A stretch of DNA of 18,050 bases, from the NCBI GenBank assembly GCA_964592405.1, contig CAZQBY010000016.1:1-18050 (forward strand), in the 5' to 3' direction. The notes beneath the pieces were generated by a model. It was not told the DNA's origin. It saw nothing but the letters and a program-made list of their open reading frames with translations, and did no database searches. The stretch comes from CAZQBY01 sp964592405 [NCBI: uncultured archaeon] (GTDB lineage: Archaea; Altiarchaeota; Altiarchaeia; JAFGQM01). Shown piece after piece: positions 12,976 through 18,050 of the stretch. The translations under genes and the position numbers were made by a program. How positions within the stretch are numbered: position 1 is the stretch's first letter; the number at the start of each line of letters is the position of its first letter.

Positions 12976-14452
12976 TGATGTCAATCCTCTCCTTTCTCTT
13001 GCTACGCCTTCGCAAATACCAGACGGCAGCTATGATCAGTACTACAACAACTACTGCTACTCCTGTAAGGTCAGTGCCATTCTTTGCTATCTGGTCGGCC
13101 TTCAGGGTTATGGTTTCCTCAACCACTCCGATACCGCTGGCCGATTTGTAGTCTTTATATGTCAGTCTTGCTACAATATGCGTCTGCCTTGGAAGATCAA
13201 AGCGGAATACCTTGTGTTTGTTTGATTTTATCTGGTCTGTGAAACTGGTTGCAAGGACCTCCCCATCCAAGGTGAGCAGCTCCACCTTTATTGCATCAGC
13301 ATCCCTGTTTCCATAGTTTGCTATGTCAACCTCAATCTCTTCACTGTCCTTATCGACATCAACATCTATGACCTTCAATTCGACATCGCCCTCAACCACT
13401 ATGCCCAGTGGTTTGGAATCTGTGAACTCCTTTTTTCCTCCCTCATGCTGGTAGGTGATGGAGAGGGTGCTTTCTGCCGGAACAGCCTCTGCATCCTGCG
13501 CCACATCAAACTCAAAATCCAGATAGCCGGTTTCTCCCACCAAGAGGCTGTCTAACAGCTTTTCGTTAGAGCCCCGTATCTTAAGGTCATCGGTTGTTGT
13601 TATTGACGCATAGATATTCTCAAGGTTGGTCTCACCAACGTTCTTGAGTCCTATCCTAACTATGCCTGTCCTGCCGGGCTCTAGAGCAGATTCAATACTG
13701 TCTATAACTATCTCCGTTCCGGCCTCAACCACAGTTACACCTATAGACTGTGTGTCCGTCTGGGTATTTCCACCTGCATCTGTATATGTCACCGTCAGGG
13801 TGACGGGCTGTATACCAACAGTTGCAGAGTCGCTGGCCCTTATTTTGAATGACACTTCTGATGACTCCCCTGCAGGTATTGACGATATGCTACTCCGGAC
13901 GTTCCCTATTGGATATACATAGGTGTTGCTTGGCGAGAGCGTTACTATCAGATCCTTCACTATACTTGCTCCAGAATTCTGTATGGTAATCTGCAGGTTC
14001 TCGATCTCACCGGGCGTCATCTGCATATCCGAGGCGAATATCTCAAGTCCTGAGCGGTATGCCACTGTCACCGGTATGTTCAGCTTGAAACTGGATGTCT
14101 CGCCGGTGCCATACTCATATGATCCCCGTGCCTCAAGTATATAGACACCGGGCGCGGCTGAGTCACTGACCCTTAGTGTAAATGCAGCTGATGATGTGGA
14201 AGAGGCAGATATGGTTTCCAGTCCGGATTTTCCAGCAGTTACGAAAATGTTTCCGCTCCTGCTGATCAGTTGCACTTCCACATCTTCCATGTCGGTTGCA
14301 GTCTCCTCATTCTCTATGGTAACTATCACCTGACCCACACCTCCGGGATTTATCTCGCTGGGAGTTACCTGATAGCTGAGGTCAAATGATGGTGCTGTTG
14401 CCAGCGCCATTCCAAGCACTGCAAAGAATGCCAGAACCATATATGCTTTCAT
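12962..14452 (-). CDS. COG1361-like exported Ig-fold protein with C-terminal membrane anchor
   Basis: 496 aa. A signal peptide (MKAYMVLAFFAVLGMALATA) is followed by serial Ig-like/NEW3-CARDB-type beta domains, visible as repeated 'PGxxxxvxvxIxNxG..' units at about residues 30-100, 135-215, 245-320 and 358-430. A single transmembrane helix (about 462-480) and a basic RRRSKRK tail complete a type I topology: outside with a cytoplasmic anchor. Such proteins (COG1361, 'S-layer domain') often accompany MacB-like ABC genes in archaea, and may be the extracellular effector moved by the permeases (inference). ATG 14452 is chosen over GTG 14461 because GGTGA at 14458-14462 then stands 5 nt before it as ribosome-binding site. 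Confidence 0.85.
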   Translation of the reverse strand: MKAYMVLAFFAVLGMALATAPSFDLSYQVTPSEINPGGVGQVIVTIENEETATDMEDVEVQLISRSGNIFVTAGKSGLETISASSTSSAAFTLRVSDSAAPGVYILEARGSYEYGTGETSSFKLNIPVTVAYRSGLEIFASDMQMTPGEIENLQITIQNSGASIVKDLIVTLSPSNTYVYPIGNVRSSISSIPAGESSEVSFKIRASDSATVGIQPVTLTVTYTDAGGNTQTDTQSIGVTVVEAGTEIVIDSIESALEPGRTGIVRIGLKNVGETNLENIYASITTTDDLKIRGSNEKLLDSLLVGETGYLDFEFDVAQDAEAVPAESTLSITYQHEGGKKEFTDSKPLGIVVEGDVELKVIDVDVDKDSEEIEVDIANYGNRDADAIKVELLTLDGEVLATSFTDQIKSNKHKVFRFDLPRQTHIVARLTYKDYKSASGIGVVEETITLKADQIAKNGTDLTGVAVVVVVLIIAAVWYLRRRSKRKERIDISKYK

Positions 14453-14457
14453 TTTTT

Positions 14458-14462
14458 TCACC
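14458..14462 (-). promoter_or_regulatory. Ribosome-binding site GGTGA deciding the COG1361-like start
   Basis: The minus strand reads GGTGA-AAAAA-ATG. GGTGA matches the archaeal anti-Shine-Dalgarno and sits 5 nt before ATG 14452. Using the overlapping GTG (14461) as start would leave it without a ribosome site. Confidence 0.65.
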
Positions 14463-14493
14463 TTTTTTGTTTTTAGAGTGATTGGTTTTGGAA

Positions 14494-15213
14494 CTATGGT
14501 AATCGATTTTTGGAGCGAGGGCCGTCAACAAACTTGCCGTCAACTATGTGAAGCTGTTTTCTGGCCCTGCTGGCAAGTTTTTGATCGTGGGTTATTATGA
14601 TGATCGTTATTCCCTTTTTGTTTAGCCCTTCCAGCACCTCTATGACATTCAGCCCGCTCTTTGTATCCAGATTTCCGGTGGGCTCATCTGCCAGTATTAG
14701 GGCAGGATCATTTATAAGGGCCCTAGCGATGGCGACACGCTGCCTCTCGCCACCGGAAAGCTCCATGGGTTTGAAGTTTAGGCGGTGGCCCAGCCCAACC
14801 ATCTCCAGAAGCTCCTCAGCTTTCCGATATGCAACTCCCTTTGATTTTCCATCAAATCGCATAGGCAGGGCAACATTCTCCTTCGCGCTTAGAGCAGGTA
14901 TGAGGTTAAAGGTCTGAAAAACAAATCCAATCATCTTCCTTCTGACCATAGCCAGCTCGTTTTCTGTCAGGGTTTCTATGTCTACTCCCCCAAGTTTTAT
15001 CCTTCCGGAGGTTGGGGTGTCCAGACAACCTATCAGATTCAGAAGTGTGGACTTTCCGCTTCCACTTGGCCCGGTTATTGATATGTATTCGCCCTTATCA
15101 GCGTAAAAGTCCACGCCCCGTATGGCTGGAACTTCCACCTTACCCAATAGGTAGATCTTCCAGACATCCTCCATTTCCAATATGTGCTGTTTTGCCTCCA
15201 TATTTATTTCCAT
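14494..15213 (-). CDS. ABC transporter ATPase, MacB/LolD type
   Basis: 239 aa, one complete nucleotide-binding domain: Walker [10 protein letters not shown] (48-56), Q-loop Q100 in [11 protein letters not shown], signature [15 protein letters not shown] (152-166), Walker [13 protein letters not shown] (172-183) and switch His209 in IITHD. The stretch [16 protein letters not shown] and EPTGNLDT are typical of the LolD/MacB/FtsE-like class that partners FtsX-type permeases, here the two genes downstream. The start ATG 15213 overlaps the padR stop by 10 nt, indicating translational coupling; a second in-frame ATG at 15201 would remove four residues. The C-terminus is ordinary, with no fused permease as in bacterial MacB. 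Confidence 0.95.
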   Translation of the reverse strand: MEINMEAKQHILEMEDVWKIYLLGKVEVPAIRGVDFYADKGEYISITGPSGSGKSTLLNLIGCLDTPTSGRIKLGGVDIETLTENELAMVRRKMIGFVFQTFNLIPALSAKENVALPMRFDGKSKGVAYRKAEELLEMVGLGHRLNFKPMELSGGERQRVAIARALINDPALILADEPTGNLDTKSGLNVIEVLEGLNKKGITIIIITHDQKLASRARKQLHIVDGKFVDGPRSKNRLP

Positions 15214-15797
15214 ACCAATTGCAAGTCCTTTAGGGTCTTTCTTAGTATCTCCTCAATTTTGTCTAGTTTTTTGTTCACATCGCTACTATCAACCTCCAGA
15301 GCCGCCTTGGATCTGAACCAGATTTCATATGCCATCTGGATCCACAGACAGATTATTTCATCCATGCACTTGGAGAAGTGTTTGTCACCTCCACATAACC
15401 TAGTCCTGGCATGGGAGTATATCTCCTTCACCCGGTTTTTGTTTTTCCTTAAAAGTTCTCTGCCATTTCCTGTCAAGGAGTATAGCCTCTTGCCGCTGGT
15501 CTCTTCACATCTGAGAAGCCCCTCCTCCTCCATGGACTGCAAAGTAGGATAGATAACCCCCGGACTTGGTTTGTAAAACCCCAAGAACTTTTTGGAGATA
15601 GTCTTCATAATCTGGTATCCGTGCTTGGGTCCTGATGAAAGTGTATCGGATATCAGCAGCCTTATATCGCCCCTCTCCAAAATCTTCTCCATGAAGAGCT
15701 CCTTTATGGCAAGGATTGACTCGAATGCCTTTCTGTCTTTGAAGACCTTCACAGCCCCCTCACTGTTCTCCAGTAATTTAAGCAGTTGTTCGTCCAT
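15204..15797 (-). CDS. PadR-family transcriptional regulator
   Basis: 197 aa. The PadR winged helix is clear at about residues 43-115: RGDIRLLISDTLSSGPKHGYQIMKTISKKFLGFYKPSPGVIYPTLQSMEEEGLL, then the wing SGKRLYSLTGNGRELL. The HGYQI and PSPG.(I/V)YPTLQ motifs are diagnostic. The C-terminal helical part (about 120-197) should form the dimer; an unusual 40-residue helical stretch precedes the DNA-binding domain. ATG 15797 is preferred because a TATA-like TTATTTTA lies 24 nt upstream; ATG 15815 would add six residues and ATG 15692 would remove the N-terminal stretch. The gene leads the ABC operon, and the palindrome at 15834-15855 is the likely autoregulatory site. The signal sensed is unknown. 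Confidence 0.9.
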   Translation of the reverse strand: MDEQLLKLLENSEGAVKVFKDRKAFESILAIKELFMEKILERGDIRLLISDTLSSGPKHGYQIMKTISKKFLGFYKPSPGVIYPTLQSMEEEGLLRCEETSGKRLYSLTGNGRELLRKNKNRVKEIYSHARTRLCGGDKHFSKCMDEIICLWIQMAYEIWFRSKAALEVDSSDVNKKLDKIEEILRKTLKDLQLVWK

Positions 15798-15816
15798 TCC
15801 GAAATGCCAAAGCATC

Positions 15817-15824
15817 TAAAATAA
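15817..15824 (-). promoter_or_regulatory. TATA-like promoter of the padR-ABC operon
   Basis: TTATTTTA on the minus strand, centred about 24 nt before ATG 15797. If ATG 15815 were the real start, the TATA function would instead fall inside the palindrome at 15834-15855. Confidence 0.5.
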
Positions 15825-15833
15825 ATGTCTAAA

Positions 15834-15855
15834 CAGATATATCTAGATATATCTG
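15834..15855. promoter_or_regulatory. Perfect 22-bp palindrome, candidate PadR operator
   Basis: The half-site CAGATATATCT is followed directly by its exact reverse complement. The core is also two tandem copies of AGATATATCT, each itself a 10-bp palindrome. It lies just upstream of the padR TATA/BRE region, where a dimer (or two dimers) could block or modulate transcription. PadR proteins are commonly autoregulatory. Confidence 0.7.
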
Positions 15856-15857
15856 GA

Positions 15858-15877
15858 TGTTCTATAAAAACCTTTTT
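15858..15877 (-). terminator. Possible T-rich terminator after the CBS operon
   Basis: Just after the stop codon of the four-CBS gene the minus strand reads AAAAAGG then TTTTTATAGAA, a short T-run with no strong hairpin. It fits the T-rich terminators of archaea and precedes the padR promoter. Confidence 0.35.
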
Positions 15878-16796
15878 AGTACAGAAGCCGGGAGTAGAAG
15901 AATTTGAATATGTCATGCTCTGTCACAATACCGGCCAGCTTACGGTCAGCTTCAACTGGAAATCCTCCCAGTCTCCGGGCTATCATTACCTCTATGAGAT
16001 GTTCAATATCATCTTCGGGGGTCATTGTCAGGAAGAAGGTATTCATCGCTTCACCAACACTCTCTCTTTTGAGTATGGTATTGGCCTCCACAGTCCCAAA
16101 ACTGGCAAATTCGTTGTTTGATATAAAGCGTAGGATATCCGTAGTTCTCAATACACCCACAACCTCTCCGTTATGCACTACTGGAAGTCTTCTCTTCCCC
16201 ATGTTTATCATTATCCGCGCCGCATCACCAATGCTCATACCCGGAGTTACAGTTATAACATCCGTGCTCATTATATCCCTTGTCTTTATTTTGGTTTCAT
16301 GACGCAGATTTCTTATAAAATCCATCTCAGAGACTATGGCTGTAACTTCCCCCTCTCTGTTGATTACAGGACAGCCGCCAACGTTGGCATCCAGAAGAGT
16401 TGCGGCAGCCTTCTCTATACTATCGCTCTCTTTCACACAAATCACATTCTCCTCCATAATCTTGGTGATGGGCAGATTGATGGCCGCAAACAGGTTTCCC
16501 CCATATGTGTTTTTTACGATGTTGTACTTCTGGCCGCCGCCAAAGAAGCTCACCAAATCACGCCCGCTCACTATGCCACTTAGCTTGTGGGTTCCCGGAT
16601 CAACTACCGGAACCCGCCGTATACCGTTATCTACCATAACCCTGCAGGCATCTTTGACAGTTGTAGTTGGGTAGATTACTATGGGGCCCTTGGAGGCAAG
16701 TCCAAGTATATGGGCGGATTTCAAGGATACGCGGTTTCCCCTGATTTCTGATATTTCTGGAGAATTTGTTGAAGGGGTTTTTGCATCCACTCTCAT
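15876..16796 (-). CDS. Four-CBS-domain protein
   Basis: 306 aa made almost wholly of four CBS motifs, i.e. two Bateman modules: about residues 36-86, 112-164, 174-225 and 249-300. Each shows the pattern 'ImT..vi.v....si..aa..m......r.PVv...g...Givt..Di' (for example DACRVMVDNGIRRVPVVD, MINMGKRRLPVVHNGEVVGVLRTTDIL, MIARRLGGFPVEADRKLAGIVTEHDIF). CBS pairs bind adenine nucleotides (AMP, ATP, SAM) and act as energy sensors; there is no attached enzyme domain, so it must act on a partner. A 36-residue, low-complexity N-terminus precedes the first domain. ATG 16796 starts 5 nt after the upstream CBS gene stop; the longer frame from 16841 would overlap that gene by 40 nt. Confidence 0.9.
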   Translation of the reverse strand: MRVDAKTPSTNSPEISEIRGNRVSLKSAHILGLASKGPIVIYPTTTVKDACRVMVDNGIRRVPVVDPGTHKLSGIVSGRDLVSFFGGGQKYNIVKNTYGGNLFAAINLPITKIMEENVICVKESDSIEKAAATLLDANVGGCPVINREGEVTAIVSEMDFIRNLRHETKIKTRDIMSTDVITVTPGMSIGDAARIMINMGKRRLPVVHNGEVVGVLRTTDILRFISNNEFASFGTVEANTILKRESVGEAMNTFFLTMTPEDDIEHLIEVMIARRLGGFPVEADRKLAGIVTEHDIFKFFYSRLLY

Positions 16797-16801
16797 CTGT
16801 A

Positions 16802-17353
16802 TCAGACCGCCTCTTCTATCTCTTCGCGACACTCCTGACACACAAGTGTTCCGTTGATATTTCTCAGATCTTCACTGTAGTTGCCACATTCCTCACACTC
16901 CCCGGACATGCCAAACTCGGTATCGAGTATGGTTCCCGTTTCCATCTTTGCCTTCTCGAATATAAGGTCATAAACAGAGGGAGATATCCTGACTATGTCT
17001 GTCTGTGTTATTACCCCCACAAGCCGCCCATTTTTCAGCACAGGAAGCCGTTTGACCCTGTTCTCTACCATCACCTCAGCGGCTTTGCGTATGTCAGCAT
17101 TTGGACTAATGCTGGCAAGCTTGGTGCCCATGATATTCCTGACCTTTATCTTGGATGGATTTTCCCCTCTTGCTATCATCGCAACCAAGTCGCCCTGCGT
17201 CAGCATCCCAACAACCTTCCCCCTTTCCATAACGGTCATGCCGCTGAGATCATGCTTTGCCATAATCTCACAGGCCTTCTTCACAGTATCTTCGGGCTTT
17301 ACTGTTACTATCCCCTTTGCCATCACATCCCCGACTTTTATCCCAGTATCCAT
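16802..17353 (-). CDS. CBS-domain pair with C-terminal zinc ribbon
   Basis: 183 aa. Two CBS motifs (about 8-60 and 70-122: KVGDVMAKGIVTVKPEDTVKKACEIM..., VRNIMGTKLASISPNADIRKAAEVM...KRLPVLKNGRLVGVITQTDIV) form one Bateman module. A rubredoxin/rubrerythrin-like zinc ribbon follows, with C153-x2-C156 and C172-x2-C175. This CBS plus zinc-ribbon layout is common in archaea, function unknown; nucleotide sensing with nucleic-acid or protein binding through the ribbon is an inference. The start at ATG 17353 has a strong ribosome-binding site, GAGGGGTG at 17361-17368, 7 nt upstream. It is the first gene of a two-gene CBS operon, divergent from pth2. Confidence 0.92.
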   Translation of the reverse strand: MDTGIKVGDVMAKGIVTVKPEDTVKKACEIMAKHDLSGMTVMERGKVVGMLTQGDLVAMIARGENPSKIKVRNIMGTKLASISPNADIRKAAEVMVENRVKRLPVLKNGRLVGVITQTDIVRISPSVYDLIFEKAKMETGTILDTEFGMSGECEECGNYSEDLRNINGTLVCQECREEIEEAV

Positions 17354-17360
17354 ACTGTCG

Positions 17361-17368
17361 CACCCCTC
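17361..17368 (-). promoter_or_regulatory. Strong Shine-Dalgarno site of the CBS/zinc-ribbon gene
   Basis: The minus strand reads GAGGGGTG followed by 7 nt and ATG 17353. It shows that this operon has a leadered mRNA, unlike several neighbouring genes that look leaderless. The start site must lie further upstream, perhaps from TTTTTATTTAAGC near 17386-17398. Confidence 0.6.
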
Positions 17369-17369
17369 G

Positions 17370-17378
17370 TTTTAATTA
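17370..17378 (+). promoter_or_regulatory. Candidate TATA box for pth2
   Basis: TTTTAATTA is centred about 32 nt before ATG 17406, which would give a very short leader. A second AT-rich block (CTTAAATAAAAA, 17386-17397) is too close to pth2 and may serve the divergent CBS operon instead. Confidence 0.35.
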
Positions 17379-17405
17379 GCTGAAGCTTAAATAAAAAGAA
17401 GCGGT

Positions 17406-17780
17406 ATGAGAACTAAATCGGGCTCCCAAAAGGGGAGGTATAAGTTAGTCGTTCTGGTCAGGGATGACCTGAAGCTCTCAAAGGGCAAGGCCTGCGCACA
17501 GGTTGGTCATGCAGTCCTTGAGTGCTATCTCCGGCAGGATGACAAAAGGCTGAAGCAGGTTTGGCTGGAAGAAGGTGGAAAAAAGGTTATTCTGAAGGTG
17601 GGGAGCCTGAAAGAACTGTTTGAGATTACGGAGGCGGCAAGGCAGGCGGGGCTCATAACCGCTATTGTAGAAGATGCTGGACAGACGGAAGTTCCGCCTA
17701 AGACTATTACATGTGTTGGAATAGGGCCGGACAGGGAGGAAAAAATAGACAAAATAACTAGGAATTTGCCTCCTCTTTAG
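17406..17780 (+). CDS. pth2: Peptidyl-tRNA hydrolase, archaeal/eukaryotic type (Pth2)
   Basis: 124 aa, recycles peptidyl-tRNA by cleaving the ester bond between peptide and tRNA. The Pth2 signatures are clear: KLVVLVRDDLKLSKGKACAQVGHAVLE (13-39, containing the KGK..AQ.gHA motif) and IVEDAGQTEVPPKTITCVGIGP (87-108, compare 'DAG.T.(v/i)..gt.TvlgIGP'). It is unrelated in fold to bacterial Pth1. Length is slightly above the usual about 115-120 because of a basic 11-residue N-terminal tail (MRTKSGSQKGR); no nearer start codon removes it. Its 3' end overlaps the convergent membrane protein gene by 23 bp. Confidence 0.95.
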   Translation: MRTKSGSQKGRYKLVVLVRDDLKLSKGKACAQVGHAVLECYLRQDDKRLKQVWLEEGGKKVILKVGSLKELFEITEAARQAGLITAIVEDAGQTEVPPKTITCVGIGPDREEKIDKITRNLPPL

Positions 17781-18050
17781 TTCTGTACCACTCCAGTAGG
17801 TTTATATTCCCTCCCCTGTTCAGAAAGAGTATAAGCCCCAGAGCTGAAAGGAAAAAAAATGTCATCATGCTGCTGACAAGATTTACTCTTACTCCAAGGG
17901 ATATGTTCAACAGGGTGAGTATGAATGGTGATGCCAGTCCCAAGCCGAAGGACAATCCCAGCCTCTCACTCATGGCCATCGCTGTCCTCTTTGGGAACAG
18001 GGCAAGGCTCAGAAGGAAGCCCGGTATAAGTATTACCACCAGCATCTCAG
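17758..18050 (-). CDS. DUF1616-like membrane protein, 5' end probably outside the window
   Basis: At least 95 codons are visible. The segment LIPGFLLSLALFPKR...SERLGLSFGLGLASPFILTLLN matches the conserved start of archaeal DUF1616 proteins ('iPGyll..alFP......ERl.ls.gls.....l'). About three hydrophobic stretches (visible residues 1-17, 29-48, 57-75) are followed by a short polar tail ending YRTKEEANS. The first in-frame ATG is at 18045 but the frame stays open to base 18050, so the start is uncertain. The role of DUF1616 proteins is unknown; in archaea they often lie near glycan and envelope genes. Confidence 0.65.
   Translation of the reverse strand, partial: EMLVVILIPGFLLSLALFPKRTAMAMSERLGLSFGLGLASPFILTLLNISLGVRVNLVSSMMTFFFLSALGLILFLNRGGNINLLEWYRTKEEANS

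Noticed and set aside
12872-13225. Plus-strand frames at the end of the COG1361-like gene
   Set aside because: The first part is low-complexity Phe/Leu from the pyrimidine tract, the rest is antisense of the Ig-domain protein.

Overview
The window is archaeal, most probably from a euryarchaeal or related lineage; I cannot place it to genus. The signs are an elongator-type tRNA-Met(CAU) split by a 31-nt intron with a bulge-helix-bulge splice motif, several TATA-like boxes about 23-28 nt upstream of start codons (leaderless promoters), archaeal families (KaiC-like ATPases, FilR1-like regulator, DUF211, archaeal Pth2, CBS/zinc-ribbon proteins), and COG1361/CARDB surface proteins. No insertion sequence, CRISPR array, rRNA or phage gene is visible. 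Nearly every base is coding; no gene-free stretch exceeds 300 bases.

Region 1 (1-1817, minus strand) is a compressed operon: a small winged-helix protein, a KaiC-like ATPase, an MNT nucleotidyltransferase, a HEPN protein, and the first 26 codons of a second KaiC-like ATPase. Most junctions are ATGA overlaps or overlap further. An MNT/HEPN toxin-antitoxin-type pair between two paralogous KaiC-like ATPases is the most unusual gene arrangement here. The operon shares a 97-bp AT-rich divergent promoter region with a FilR1-like HTH regulator (1915-2568, plus).

Region 2 (2569-4842): a minus-strand tRNA-Ala(GGC) without encoded CCA, a UPF0104/LPG-synthase-type membrane protein (plus), the intron-containing tRNA-Met with encoded CCA (plus), and a minus-strand pair of DUF211 protein and VIT1/CCC1-like membrane protein.

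Region 3 (4874-8235) is pyrimidine synthesis: pyrD and pyrK overlap (dihydroorotate dehydrogenase 1B and its electron-transfer subunit) and are divergent from pyrG (CTP synthase).

Region 4 (8256-15797/15815, minus) is a cell-envelope ABC system. The order in the direction of transcription is PadR regulator, MacB/LolD-type ATPase, an exported single-anchor COG1361-like protein, two FtsX/MacB-type permeases, then (from its own probable promoter) an exported beta-propeller/CARDB protein with a C-terminal anchor. A perfect 22-bp palindrome sits upstream of padR and is a strong candidate autoregulatory operator. Short tandem duplications and a 27-nt polypyrimidine tract occupy the only large gap in this operon.

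Region 5 (15876-18050): two adjacent CBS-domain proteins (four CBS; two CBS plus zinc ribbon) are divergent from pth2, which overlaps convergently with a partial DUF1616-like membrane protein at the window edge.
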